NCBI RefSeq assembly: GCF_000368685.1
Contig: NZ_KB849628.1
Coordinates: 450,442-514,441 of the forward strand
Reading direction: 5' to 3'
Source: Acinetobacter baylyi DSM 14961 = CIP 107474
GTDB lineage: Bacteria; Pseudomonadota; Gammaproteobacteria; Pseudomonadales; Moraxellaceae
Length of the DNA: 64,000 nucleotides
A program made the translations under genes and the position numbers. Positions within the stretch are counted from its first letter, which is position 1. Every line of letters begins with the position of its first letter. Below, piece after piece: positions 35,693 to 44,067 of this stretch. Below the pieces are notes generated by a model. It worked only from the letters and a program-made list of their open reading frames with translations, made no database searches and was not told where the DNA came from.

Positions 35693-36739
35693 TTAATCCT
35701 GAGTACTTTGATTAATCAACTTTTGAATTGAATTTGCTGCAATATCATTATAGTAGGTACACTCAGTGTTAATTTCTTGAATGGCAGCATTAAAAGATAC
35801 TTTATCTTCCTGACCTACATTCGATTCGCTAAGCAAATCCTCATAAACTTTCAACCTTTTTTCGATGGTTATATCTGGATTTTTACTCCAGTAACCTTCC
35901 GCGAGTTTATTGTTTATATTGGTATATATGGTAGCTGCTGAATATCTGGAATCATCGTATTGTTTAGGATAAGACCATGGTGTGCCACCCCAGTTACCTG
36001 AAATATTATTTGAACCAGCTACACTTAAATACTGGTCAAATGTACTTACTAACTGATTATTAACATATACCTTGGCATCTTGGTTCGTAATCACATAAAA
36101 AGGCTGAGAATACGTTATCTTTTCTGATTTAAAACATTTTGAGCCTGAAGGAAATTTTGTTGCTCTGCTTAATGATAAAAAGTCTTTAAATTGCTGGCCG
36201 AGCTTTCCTGATTTAAACCAGACGCTATCTGGATATTGCGTAGCTAATAAATTCCAGTAGACAGCAGTTCTCTCGCTGATCAAAACATTATCGAGTGATA
36301 TCCACTTACCACTTTCCTGAATCTTGAACTGGTTAAGTCCCTTTATAGTATAAGGAGTTTTATTAAATGTGTTTCCATCCTTAGAAACGTAGTTCACTTT
36401 ATATGTTCTATATCCCAGAGGATAGTTGGTCTGATCATATTCGTATAAACCATCTTTGCTCAATATTGGTCTTTTATACAATTCGACATTATCAGGCTCC
36501 AATTTTGCATAATTTGTATACAAAATATCTGAATTTCTTATGTTTTTGATTACTTCAACAAAACCGGTATCAAATTGCACAGATGCCCAGTTGAATTGTG
36601 TATAACTATCAAAACTTGAATTATTTATACCTGTTTCAGATGTTGCTACTTGACCACCTGTTTGATCTGATCCTCCGCCCCCACCTCCACAAGCAGTCAA
36701 TAAACATGCTAAAAATGAAGTCCCCAATGATTTTTTCAT
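35693..36739 (-). CDS. Lipoprotein of unknown function inside the tail operon
   Basis: This 348-residue protein starts MKKSLGTSFLACLLTACGGG, a lipoprotein signal with cleavage before Cys17, then a six-glycine run. The mature protein is polar and aromatic-rich, with no recognised domain. It is flanked by double terminators and sits between the tail chaperone and tape-measure genes, where no lipoprotein is needed for assembly. That setting is typical of a separately transcribed moron; a role in blocking superinfecting phage at the envelope is possible but is inference. Confidence 0.7.
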   Translation of the reverse strand: MKKSLGTSFLACLLTACGGGGGGSDQTGGQVATSETGINNSSFDSYTQFNWASVQFDTGFVEVIKNIRNSDILYTNYAKLEPDNVELYKRPILSKDGLYEYDQTNYPLGYRTYKVNYVSKDGNTFNKTPYTIKGLNQFKIQESGKWISLDNVLISERTAVYWNLLATQYPDSVWFKSGKLGQQFKDFLSLSRATKFPSGSKCFKSEKITYSQPFYVITNQDAKVYVNNQLVSTFDQYLSVAGSNNISGNWGGTPWSYPKQYDDSRYSAATIYTNINNKLAEGYWSKNPDITIEKRLKVYEDLLSESNVGQEDKVSFNAAIQEINTECTYYNDIAANSIQKLINQSTQD

Positions 36740-36812
36740 AGTTGTATCCGATTTATTTTAAGTTGCTGCTGGACTTTACCCAACTTACAATTTTTTATCA
36801 ATCAGGGCAGCC

Positions 36813-37384
36813 TTAACCACCCTGAGGAAAATTCATAAGATCATCCATCATATTGTCATCATCGGATTCAATATCATCAAAACTCGGGCTATCTTCAATC
36901 CCCATAAATGCTTCAAGAATCCGGCATAGACGCTGGATACCGACTTCGGCGGGAGGATACTGTTTTTGATAGGCATTCAAGGCGCTTACTCTTGGAAAAT
37001 CCAATTCGTTAAGAACATAGTCATAGTCTTTACCGAGTGTAAGCACTAAATGCGTATACAGCTCCTCCCAGTTTATTCCCCCGATGACTCACCAGCATCA
37101 GCTTTACCGGTAAGGCCCGATACAGACATGACTGCGCCCATCACCTCTTCTAGCTGGTCCATATAGATCATATCGGCTACATCGTCACGAGTAATGTCAG
37201 AATAATTGCGCTTAAGAGACTTATGTGCCACATCAATCACTGTACCGACATCATTTGGCTGAAAGCCCTGTAATGCCGGTAAGAGTTTTTCGACTGCACC
37301 AAGCGACAACGGCGCGAAAACAAAAGCCTGGCTGTCAATGATAATGGTTGTACCACGCGGGTTTTCTACTTGTTTAAATTGCAT
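36813..37384 (-). CDS. Tail assembly chaperone, extended form made by -1 frameshift (gpGT-like)
   Basis: The short frame (37073-37384) ends GESSGE-stop; a -1 slip on the five-G run at 37078-37082 just before that stop continues as GINWEELYTHLVLTLGKDYD and on to 36813. The extension has no proper start of its own (only a GTG at 37046 lacking a ribosome site) and the open frame begins well upstream of that GTG, right at the G-run. Lambda-type tail phages make their tail chaperones G and GT in exactly this way, and the position between tail tube and tape measure is right. The coordinates given include the slip. Confidence 0.78.
37073..37384 (-). CDS. Tail assembly chaperone, short form (gpG-like)
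   Basis: This 103-residue protein starts MQFKQVENPRGTTIIIDSQA and has VEKLLPALQGFQPNDVGTVI, features of phage tail assembly chaperones. It would keep the tape measure soluble while the tube grows. The ATG at 37384 is chosen because GGAG lies nine bases upstream and it begins right after the tail-tube gene. It is also the N-terminal part of the frameshifted long form. Confidence 0.8.
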   Translation of the reverse strand: MQFKQVENPRGTTIIIDSQAFVFAPLSLGAVEKLLPALQGFQPNDVGTVIDVAHKSLKRNYSDITRDDVADMIYMDQLEEVMGAVMSVSGLTGKADAGESSGE

Positions 37385-37389
37385 GTGTG

Positions 37390-38157
37390 TTACTCCGAAG
37401 TGGTCCATTTAAATACTCGGTTTAGGTCATCGGCCATTGGCTGAAATTCAAATTCAGGTAGATCGTAGTCATCCTGCTTCGAGCTAAATGCCAGCTTGTT
37501 GCTCACGCAGCGGAAGAACTCCATCCCAAAGAACTTGCCCTTGTAATCGCGCATCAGATCGACAGCAAACTCTGGCGTATACCCCATATCCAGATTTGTC
37601 ACAGTTCCAGACTTGGCACCCGCCACACTAGTTGAGTACTTAAAGCTGATAAATACCGTTTTGTTGGCATCGGCAGTGGCAAACGTATATACGCCAGTTA
37701 TTTCATTGACGCTGTACTGACCTGCTACCGGTGCGCTGGCCACACGCTTGAGCGGGATTGCCTTACCGTCGGTGACGCCCAGATCTTTTTTAAATGTGCC
37801 GCTGTTAGGAACAGTAGGCGTTACAGATCCACCAGAAGGAATGACTTCACCATTAATCGTTTGCGTAACGACATCCAGACCACCTTCGGCAATAATCCCA
37901 CCAAAGAAGATTGAGTTAAGTAACGCACCATTGATACGGCCAAAGGTGGCTTTGCACTTGATAGAGCCTTTACCGCGTGCAGCATCAACCGCAAACTGGC
38001 CACGGCCATAAAGCTCTTTTAAATCGTAACTGATATCAACCGATACAGACTGCATTACACCGACTTCAACCGGGGTGGCATTACTGATCGGCTGCCCATA
38101 GACATCCTGAATTGGTGTAGCAAAGACTTTGCCTGCACCAAATAAATATTGAGCCAT
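37390..38157 (-). CDS. Major tail tube protein
   Basis: This 255-residue protein has the composition of a tail tube subunit: beta-rich, with VGVMQSVSVDISYDLKELYG and GYTPEFAVDLMRDYKGKFFG, and a Gly/Ser/Thr-rich insert near residues 100-125 (GEVIPSGGSVTPTVPNSGTF) that may be a surface domain. It lies after the head-tail joining genes and before the chaperones, as in lambda-like phages. A hairpin at 38176-38196 precedes it. Confidence 0.75.
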   Translation of the reverse strand: MAQYLFGAGKVFATPIQDVYGQPISNATPVEVGVMQSVSVDISYDLKELYGRGQFAVDAARGKGSIKCKATFGRINGALLNSIFFGGIIAEGGLDVVTQTINGEVIPSGGSVTPTVPNSGTFKKDLGVTDGKAIPLKRVASAPVAGQYSVNEITGVYTFATADANKTVFISFKYSTSVAGAKSGTVTNLDMGYTPEFAVDLMRDYKGKFFGMEFFRCVSNKLAFSSKQDDYDLPEFEFQPMADDLNRVFKWTTSE

Positions 38158-38175
38158 AACGACCTCTTAAAAATG

Positions 38176-38196
38176 AGAAAACCGCCATGAAAGGCG
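38176..38196 (-). terminator. Hairpin before the tail tube gene
   Basis: CCGCC-ATGAAA-GGCGG, followed on the minus strand by TTTTCTC. It may reduce read-through or stabilise the tube mRNA. Confidence 0.5.
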
Positions 38197-38216
38197 GCCA
38201 TAAAGTATTTTAGAAA

Positions 38217-38660
38217 CTATTGGGTGGTTAATATCCGGATTGGGATAATGGCAATGCCTTGGTCATCCAGCATATTTTCAACTGCCTCGTAAACTTCAAT
38301 CGTTCCATCGATCCAGCAATGCTCAACCAGACCACCAAGCGTCTGGTATTCACATATCTCAGGGAACTCTGACTTGATTGCTAAGCGCAATTTATCAATG
38401 TAAAGATTGAGCTGAGTTGAAGGCGGTACGGTGCTATCAGATTCACTGATGTAAAGATAAACCTCGGCAGCCAGTTCAACTTTTGCATTCAGTCCGTGCA
38501 CAGCCATTTCTTGCTGATTGCCCTGAGTAATAAAGAGCGCTGGACGTTGTTCTGCAGGTACGTTGTTAAAATGCCGTAAACGGCGGCTGATCGTAACCAC
38601 CCCATTCATCTTGGACTTAAGATGCTCAAATAAAGCGGCATATATTGCTTCACTGTCCAT
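38217..38660 (-). CDS. Tail terminator-like protein
   Basis: This 147-residue protein has RPALFITQGNQQEMAVHGLN and a helix-strand pattern (IYAALFEHLKSKMNG at the N terminus) like the gpU/tail terminator proteins that cap the tube. It overlaps the preceding gene by 11 bases and comes just before the tube gene. The call rests on position, length and fold-like pattern. Confidence 0.6.
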   Translation of the reverse strand: MDSEAIYAALFEHLKSKMNGVVTISRRLRHFNNVPAEQRPALFITQGNQQEMAVHGLNAKVELAAEVYLYISESDSTVPPSTQLNLYIDKLRLAIKSEFPEICEYQTLGGLVEHCWIDGTIEVYEAVENMLDDQGIAIIPIRILTTQ

Positions 38661-39132
38661 TTAGACCTCGCTCAATTGCTGCATCGATATTTCTTGGAAC
38701 AATTTTGGCAATCAGATCCAGCGAATCGCGCATGTAGCGCCGTTCTCTTAGATTGACCTTACGTGAATGAGCCTTCACATTGACCTGTGTCGGTGTAATT
38801 GATTTGCCAAAGGCCTGCTTGATCATTCTCAGATGAGCCTTGATCTCCACGGAACCGGTTAATCCAAACTCATGCACAAATGCATACGGAACCAAGGCAC
38901 CGCCCGCGCCAACAGTGCCCTCGATCCAGTCCTTACCCTCTTCAACTCTGGATGAGATTGAGCCACGTAACCGACCTGATTGAACGTTGAGCCGCTGACC
39001 AGTCAGCATATCTTCCTGAACAGTGCGCTGTAACTTTAACGTCAAGGCATTAATCGTGCGTCTGATTTCAAACCGGATACGATCATTCATATCGTTAAAA
39101 TTGACGTTTACATCAACTCGGGTATCGCTCAT
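38650..39132 (-). CDS. Head-tail joining protein, HK97 gp10-like
   Basis: This 160-residue basic protein has SGRLRGSISSRVEEGKDWIE and VPYAFVHEFG, the pattern of HK97 gp10-type tail completion proteins. Such proteins act at the neck when heads and tails are joined. It overlaps the tail-terminator-like gene. Confidence 0.72.
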   Translation of the reverse strand: MSDTRVDVNVNFNDMNDRIRFEIRRTINALTLKLQRTVQEDMLTGQRLNVQSGRLRGSISSRVEEGKDWIEGTVGAGGALVPYAFVHEFGLTGSVEIKAHLRMIKQAFGKSITPTQVNVKAHSRKVNLRERRYMRDSLDLIAKIVPRNIDAAIERGLNGQ

Positions 39133-39139
39133 GGCTCAC

Positions 39140-39334
39140 CTATTCGGCTGTTGCTTTGGTCGTGGACTTCTTTGTTTCTGACTGCTCGATGAAACGCTCG
39201 AAACCCAGTGGCTTAAGCATATGAATAATGTCTGTATCGGTCGTGATTAAACCGTTAGATATCTCGAAAGTCTGCCCACCGATTTCAATGGAGGTGGCTT
39301 TGTAGCCAGCCGGTGCCTGATATTTAAAAAGCAT
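39140..39334 (-). CDS. Small phage structural-region protein
   Basis: This 64-residue protein (MLFKYQAPAGYKATSIEIGG, ending in a Lys/Thr-rich tail) is packed 7 bases from its downstream and 9 from its upstream neighbour in the head-tail connector block. It resembles in plan the N-terminal part of the protein at 39732-40112. No domain is recognised. Confidence 0.6.
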   Translation of the reverse strand: MLFKYQAPAGYKATSIEIGGQTFEISNGLITTDTDIIHMLKPLGFERFIEQSETKKSTTKATAE

Positions 39335-39343
39335 ACGTTTCTC

Positions 39344-39724
39344 CTAAACCACAAATGCACCAACACTCAATGAATTAGGGTTGGTACCATCTGCAGTGGG
39401 AATTGAATTTTTTAGCGCCAGATAACGCTGGCCATAAATGCTCTGGTTATAAAACGTTTCAGTGTTAGAGCGCGAATAACTCACGCTCTGACCTGCAATC
39501 GTCATAATTGAAGCATCTGAAAAGCCGTTACCTGACTTGGCTTTGAGTGCAACTTTTAGGATATGTGCTGCATATAGACCCGCAGCACGCTCTTTCAGCT
39601 CACCAAATTCAACCGAACTCACCACCAGATCTGCTTCTTCGAGTGCATCTGCAATCTCTGCATCTGGCAAATTTAGCAGTGCTGTGTCGTATTTAAATTT
39701 TTGTTTAAATGCTTGCGGGTCCAT
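39344..39724 (-). CDS. Head-tail adaptor, DUF4054 family
   Basis: This 126-residue protein has FKYDTALLNLPDAEIADALE and a following helix, then AAHILKVALKAK and IAGQSVSYS, matching DUF4054 head-tail connectors. It lies between the capsid genes and the neck genes and should attach to the portal. Confidence 0.75.
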   Translation of the reverse strand: MDPQAFKQKFKYDTALLNLPDAEIADALEEADLVVSSVEFGELKERAAGLYAAHILKVALKAKSGNGFSDASIMTIAGQSVSYSRSNTETFYNQSIYGQRYLALKNSIPTADGTNPNSLSVGAFVV

Positions 39725-39731
39725 ACATCAC

Positions 39732-40112
39732 CTATTCTTTTGCCTGAGATAGTTTTGCCTGTAATTGCTCCAGGCTTTCATCGTAGCTAAAGGTGATACC
39801 TAAACCAGTCAATTCAGACTTTACGGCGGCCAGAGCTGTTTCACCGGCTGCTTTGGCTGCATCCGTTGCAGCATCGTTTTGTTTACCACCTTTACCACCA
39901 CGGCCAGATTTAGGCGCTGCTTTAGGCTCATCATCGGCGATCTCCTCGACTTCAAGCTCACCGGTTTCAAGCAGATGCTTGGCAAACTTGTTCTTTTGAA
40001 GTTGCTTGTGCACATCTTCATCCACCAGTGCCGCAACACCGTTGGAAAAAGTGGCAAGGCCAGAAAAAACAAAAGCGGCATTAGAGCCGCTATAGAGATA
40101 AGAATATTTCAT
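39732..40112 (-). CDS. Small head-region protein with Ala/Lys-rich linker
   Basis: This 126-residue protein has a short N-terminal domain (MKYSYLYSGSNAAFVFSGLA), an acidic/basic Ala-Gly-Lys-rich linker (residues about 55-85) and a C-terminal HeH/LEM-like helical segment (LTGLGITFSYDESLEQLQAK). Such a helical end occurs in phage structural-region proteins. It follows the major capsid gene by 13 bases. Role unknown. Confidence 0.6.
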   Translation of the reverse strand: MKYSYLYSGSNAAFVFSGLATFSNGVAALVDEDVHKQLQKNKFAKHLLETGELEVEEIADDEPKAAPKSGRGGKGGKQNDAATDAAKAAGETALAAVKSELTGLGITFSYDESLEQLQAKLSQAKE

Positions 40113-40125
40113 GATGATTCAAGCC

Positions 40126-41100
40126 TTATACATGATCCAGATAACGAAGCGAATCGACACGCTTCAACCAAACACCCTGATACTTGTAGTGACCAGGTAC
40201 TTTCACATCCAGCCCATCTGGCTGTGCCGCAAGGAAAGACACATCGTCACACTTCATCTGGATACATGAAGGATCACGGCGATAAATAATCGAGCGGTCT
40301 GCACCTGCAGTGCCCTTACCATTTGAACGGCCTAAACCACGAATGGTGAGCGGCTTGGACTGTGTGGCAAAGATATTGTTTTCTTCAATAAATTTCAGGA
40401 AAGTTTTACCGCCTGAATCTGGTACCACTCGATTCGATAAGCTCGAGTACTGATTCGAAGCCATCAGATATGTATCAGGCTGTACCGAGATATCGCCGTC
40501 AAATAGATCTTCTGAATCGGACAAACTGGCATTAAAGTCAGACAGGATCTGTTCAATGGTTGCCGTGGCCCAGTCGTGCTGTGCTGTGACCACCGTGACA
40601 CCGGTCTGGTTCAGAAAGCCTTTCACTCCCGTCAAGCTGTTGCCATACCATGCAATCTGGCTTAGGTGCTTTTCAGCAGCCAGTCGTGCTGCCTGCACCT
40701 TGTCACCTTCGAGCTGAATTCCCATTTGCTGGGCTGCTGCAACTTCCATAATCGAATACTGGTACGAGATGACACCCACCTTAATTGGCAACGAAACCGT
40801 ATCGTATTCAACTTCAGCGAGCGGTAGATCACCACCTGTACCCGAATAGTCTTTACCAATGCCCACGCCCCATTTACGTGATAGCACTTCACCGCCACCA
40901 AATACGCCGTTCACATTGGTGACCGGAATATATTTGGCATAGTCCATGACCTGTTCTAGCTGAGGTGTCATGTTGTTGGTTTCTTCGATTTTAACGAAGA
41001 GCTTTGCCAGTGAATCGAGGTTGAATGCATCCCCGATTGTGGCCTGAATCACCTGAGCTACGGGGGTTAAGCGTAGCTTCATTTGTGCAAGTTTACTCAT
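40126..41100 (-). CDS. Major capsid protein, DUF2184 family
   Basis: This 324-residue protein has the DUF2184 pattern: PVTNVNGVFGGGEVLSRKWG, ISYQYSIMEVAAAQQMG and a C-terminal region with GADRSIIYRRDPSCIQMKC. It should form the capsid shell. Position downstream of the DUF2213 protease/scaffold and decoration genes supports this, as does the gene length. Confidence 0.85.
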   Translation of the reverse strand: MSKLAQMKLRLTPVAQVIQATIGDAFNLDSLAKLFVKIEETNNMTPQLEQVMDYAKYIPVTNVNGVFGGGEVLSRKWGVGIGKDYSGTGGDLPLAEVEYDTVSLPIKVGVISYQYSIMEVAAAQQMGIQLEGDKVQAARLAAEKHLSQIAWYGNSLTGVKGFLNQTGVTVVTAQHDWATATIEQILSDFNASLSDSEDLFDGDISVQPDTYLMASNQYSSLSNRVVPDSGGKTFLKFIEENNIFATQSKPLTIRGLGRSNGKGTAGADRSIIYRRDPSCIQMKCDDVSFLAAQPDGLDVKVPGHYKYQGVWLKRVDSLRYLDHV

Positions 41101-41106
41101 AGCGTG

Positions 41107-41580
41107 TTATGCCCCACGTAAGCGAACAATGGCATGGCCCTGTTCATTAGAAATTGATTCCCAAGATGCATTGGGTAACTCGGTACCATCGGTCGCACTG
41201 GATGAAAGTGAACCTAACGGCGCGTTGGTGGTGCCATTGGACGTTTTTACATAGACCTTGGCATTGATATTGGTAACCGGTGCTGTTGTTTTCACCCAGA
41301 TCGCACCAATGGTCATGACCGGCGCGACATCAGTGGCTTGGTATGCTTCATTGCCCGCAGATGTTTTACCTGATTTACCCACTCCATGACGCACGATAAC
41401 GCCAAATCGGGTATTGCTTGCACCTGCAACTGCTGAAACCGTTTTGCCATCGGTGTTGATCACCACGACATCACCGTCATTGACCAGTGTTGCACCAGAG
41501 ACCGGGATGGAAAGAATGTCCTCAGGACTAACTAGCCGGGCTCGAACGCCTGGCAATGTGTCATATTGTTTGACTGACAT
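41107..41580 (-). CDS. Capsid decoration/cement-like protein
   Basis: This 157-residue protein (YDTLPGVRARLVSPEDILSI, then NTRFGVIVRHGVGKSGKTSA) is Gly/Thr/Val-rich and beta-type, resembling structural cement proteins encoded directly before the capsid gene in related phages. It sits 6 bases from the capsid gene. Confidence 0.65.
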   Translation of the reverse strand: MSVKQYDTLPGVRARLVSPEDILSIPVSGATLVNDGDVVVINTDGKTVSAVAGASNTRFGVIVRHGVGKSGKTSAGNEAYQATDVAPVMTIGAIWVKTTAPVTNINAKVYVKTSNGTTNAPLGSLSSSATDGTELPNASWESISNEQGHAIVRLRGA

Positions 41581-41591
41581 GATTCACCGCC

Positions 41592-42803
41592 TTAAATGGT
41601 TTTGTATGCATCGGCTTTGCTATAAGCCTGCTGCTGTTGATTGTTATTACCCTGACCACCTTGACCGTCCTGATCGCCAATATTTTGGCGCTGCTGATGG
41701 TCCAGCTCGTCGCCTACAGGATTACTGGCAATCTTGCCTTTTACGGCTGATAACGCACGGAATACGGTATCGATCTGCTCAGGCTTGGCATCACCCACAC
41801 TGACGCTGCCCAGAACCGCACCCACCAGTGCATCACCGGCTTTGGCTGCAATCACATCACGTTTGATCTGCTCACAACTGCAACCATCCGTTTTAACTGT
41901 TGGTACCAAGGCTTTGGCATCGGCAATCACTGTTGCGCGTTCCGCTGCGGCCTGTTCCATTTTTTCAGGGGTCATCTGATTCTTTTCCAGATCACCGACT
42001 TTCTGCTTAAGCTGTGCATTTTCCGTCTGCAGGGTGTCTACTACTGCTTGAACCGCTGGCAATTCGTCACCGATGGCAAACTGTTTGTCACCGACTTTTA
42101 GTTTTGCGGCTTTCAGGTTTTCAAGCTGCTGTTGTTGTAGCTTTAGGGCATCCGCAAGTGGCTTGTTATCGCCAATATCAAAACGAATCCCGTTTACAAT
42201 GACTTCCATTGTGTTTTCCTCTTGTGGAGTTGGTTTTTGGTCACCGATGCGGCAATCACCACCGCAGCGACCGTATTTCAACAGCGCGACATGATTGCCA
42301 TAAAAATTAATAAATTTGGCCTGATACGGCGTGCCATCTTCTGCGACACCAGGTTCAAGCACCAGATTGGCCGCATACCCCAGCGACATTTCGACACGCT
42401 CATTGCTCTGGATCAGATCAATACTGGTCTTATCTTTAATCAGCAGATCACCGATTAGATACTCACCTTCCTGCCGGACGTTCTCACAATAGCCAATGTG
42501 ATACTCCTTCCAGTTAGAGGCGTTAATCTCGTTTTTTGGTGGGTGATAGTCGGTAAGATCCACATCCTGAAAGCTGCTGATGCTTTCGGGTTTAAATAGC
42601 TCATCCGCTGGGGTGTAAACGTTAATGACCTGATCTGGCGTATATCCTTCGAGTGAAGGAAACTCATATGCATAGTACTGGCGTACCTGAGGTGCCTTGG
42701 CCAGACGTACATTTACACACTTTAAATACCCTTCTTGTGTAAATGAGCGGGATGACTCGCTGGGTGCAAAGTCACCAATCTTGATGTGATAGATAATTTT
42801 CAT
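41592..42803 (-). CDS. DUF2213 protein: probable head maturation protease with scaffold
   Basis: This 403-residue protein has a DUF2213 N-terminal domain (SFTQEGYLKCVNVRLAKAPQ; SLGYAANLVLEPGV; FINFYGNHVALLKYGRCGGD) followed by a long helical, Gln/Lys/Glu-rich region (about 215-300) and a Gln/Asn/Gly-rich tail. A protease domain joined to a scaffold-like coiled coil is the usual make-up of this family. His in GNHVAL may be catalytic. It precedes the cement and capsid genes. Confidence 0.78.
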   Translation of the reverse strand: MKIIYHIKIGDFAPSESSRSFTQEGYLKCVNVRLAKAPQVRQYYAYEFPSLEGYTPDQVINVYTPADELFKPESISSFQDVDLTDYHPPKNEINASNWKEYHIGYCENVRQEGEYLIGDLLIKDKTSIDLIQSNERVEMSLGYAANLVLEPGVAEDGTPYQAKFINFYGNHVALLKYGRCGGDCRIGDQKPTPQEENTMEVIVNGIRFDIGDNKPLADALKLQQQQLENLKAAKLKVGDKQFAIGDELPAVQAVVDTLQTENAQLKQKVGDLEKNQMTPEKMEQAAAERATVIADAKALVPTVKTDGCSCEQIKRDVIAAKAGDALVGAVLGSVSVGDAKPEQIDTVFRALSAVKGKIASNPVGDELDHQQRQNIGDQDGQGGQGNNNQQQQAYSKADAYKTI

Positions 42804-42818
42804 AAATTGGGCTCAATA

Positions 42819-42842
42819 AAAAACCCACCGTGTGGTGGGTTT
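42819..42842 (-). terminator. Terminator at the end of the second immunity module
   Basis: AAACCCACC-GTGT-GGTGGGTTT, perfect 9-bp stem with T-rich flanks on both strands. It lies directly in the path of late transcription from the head morphogenesis gene to the DUF2213 gene. Confidence 0.8.
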
Positions 42843-42857
42843 TATAGATTTTTGATT

Positions 42858-43154
42858 TTAAGATATGGACTCATATCTTTTTTGATACGCATCTTCTTGA
42901 GATTTTGAAAACTCCAAATTATCTGAAACAAGACCTTCTATAATTGCAAATAGTCTTTTCATATCGCTAAATACTGTGTCGGGCACGTTGTAGACCTTCT
43001 TTACATACTCGGCCGTTTTTTCATGATTATTGCGGATAGCATCAATCATGACGGATAGATCTGCCACTTGCTCGTACGCCAAGGCGTAGCCTTCGGATAC
43101 ATCACTGGCGTCGTAAGATTTGACTTGTTCTTTTGGTTGTACCATACTATTCAT
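42858..43154 (-). CDS. Small helical protein of the second immunity module
   Basis: This 98-residue protein starts MNSMVQPKEQVKSYD and is helical (YALAYEQVADLSVMIDAIRN; MKRLFAIIEGLVSDNLEFSK). Its leader and first four residues match those of the gene at 16487-16807, and it follows the same hairpin. It closes the Arc-antirepressor operon before the terminator at 42819. Function unknown. Confidence 0.58.
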   Translation of the reverse strand: MNSMVQPKEQVKSYDASDVSEGYALAYEQVADLSVMIDAIRNNHEKTAEYVKKVYNVPDTVFSDMKRLFAIIEGLVSDNLEFSKSQEDAYQKRYESIS

Positions 43155-43175
43155 CGTTAATATTCCTATATTAGC

Positions 43176-43216
43176 AACTGAAAGCCCTTTGTTTTCGACG
43201 ACGAGAGGGCTTTTTT
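43176..43216. terminator. Hairpin shared by the two immunity modules (second copy)
   Basis: AAAGCCCT-TTGTTTTCGACGACGAG-AGGGCTTTTTT; nearly the same bases as at 16835-16872, including TTATTGCCTGAATTAA after it. Located between the antirepressor and the small gene. Confidence 0.55.
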
Positions 43217-43226
43217 ATTGCCTGAA

Positions 43227-43778
43227 TTAATCATTATGTAATTCCAAATGAGTTAAATGTGGTTGAACTTTCGTTTTTAGTTCTTCCACTTTCTGTTTTG
43301 CTTGTGGCTTATATTGCTTACCAACAATACTCAATGTCCGCCCTGCACTAGATGCAATTTCACTAAACTTATCAAATTCAATAGATGCCTTATTAAATTG
43401 ATCCATTAATCCAAACACTGCCTGACGCAAAACTTTTTCGCAGTTGATAAAGTAACGGCGAGCTATGCGACCTTGTTCGTTGTTTTCAACCATTGAAAGT
43501 TCTTTTGCAACATCAAGAGTTAGCAAATAATCCACACTACGGCGATTACCACCACGCCCTTTTTTGATTTTGGTATTTTCCAAAATCAAAGCAAAGTCTT
43601 CATTCTCAATAAATCCATAAGTTTTAATTCGTGACTTAATCCAATTGGCAAACATGTCACCATTTTTAAGCCATTTATGTAGAGTACGAGCATCAACACA
43701 AGGTTGAACCTCTCCTCCTATATCTCCATCAATCACAGGGATTAACCCAGAACTTCCTATATCGATAAGTGTGTTCAT
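43227..43778 (-). CDS. AntA/AntB-type phage antirepressor
   Basis: This 183-residue protein starts MNTLIDIGSSGLIPVIDG and has an AntA/AntB domain: VDARTLHKWLKNGDMFANWI, EDFALILENTKIKKGRGGN and VDYLLTLDVAKELSMVENN. Such proteins inactivate the repressor of their own or a co-resident phage. GGAG lies 7 bases before the ATG at 43778 and the Arc-like gene's stop lies one base upstream, so the two are coupled as arc-ant are in P22. Its type differs from the Rha/KilA-C antirepressor of the first module. Confidence 0.85.
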   Translation of the reverse strand: MNTLIDIGSSGLIPVIDGDIGGEVQPCVDARTLHKWLKNGDMFANWIKSRIKTYGFIENEDFALILENTKIKKGRGGNRRSVDYLLTLDVAKELSMVENNEQGRIARRYFINCEKVLRQAVFGLMDQFNKASIEFDKFSEIASSAGRTLSIVGKQYKPQAKQKVEELKTKVQPHLTHLELHND

Positions 43779-43779
43779 C

Positions 43780-43941
43780 TCAAATCTCCTGTTCTTTTTT
43801 AAGCTGCTTAATCGCACGGTTCACGATATAAGCCATAGGACGGTCATTTTCTTGGGCTGTCTTTTTAACCCACTCATATAAATCATCAGGAATACGCAAT
43901 TTGAATTGCTGTCCCTGACGTTTTTTTAACTCTGATTCCAT
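43780..43941 (-). CDS. Arc-like ribbon-helix-helix repressor, second module
   Basis: This 53-residue protein starts MESELKKRQGQQFKLRIPDD and has WVKKTAQENDRPMAYIVNRA, a compact Arc-type DNA-binding fold. It ends one base before the antirepressor start. Upstream lie three GTACCTCTT-type operators that it probably binds to shut down its own operon. Confidence 0.82.
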   Translation of the reverse strand: MESELKKRQGQQFKLRIPDDLYEWVKKTAQENDRPMAYIVNRAIKQLKKEQEI

Positions 43942-43963
43942 AGTTACCTCATTGGTTTTTAAA

Positions 43964-44030
43964 AGTACCTCTTAGGTACATTTTATATACTGTACCTCTT
44001 GGTGACCATTGTCAAGCACCCAAGAGGTAC
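43964..44030. promoter_or_regulatory. Three operators of the second Mnt/Arc module
   Basis: GTACCTCTTAGGTAC is a perfect palindrome with a 3-base centre (within 43964-43980). TGTACCTCTTGGTGACC (43991-44007) and GCACCCAAGAGGTAC (44016-44030) are weaker copies, the last in reverse. They occupy the gap between the divergent Arc-like and Mnt-like genes and differ from the ACCACCGTGGT operators of the first module. Confidence 0.8.
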
Positions 44031-44067
44031 TTTATTATGTATTTTTAAACTTCTGTGGTATTTAACT

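Noticed and set aside
36813-37046. Independent 77-residue gene starting at GTG 37046
   Set aside because: It lacks a ribosome site, and the open frame extends upstream exactly to the G-run before the previous stop, which fits a frameshift product.
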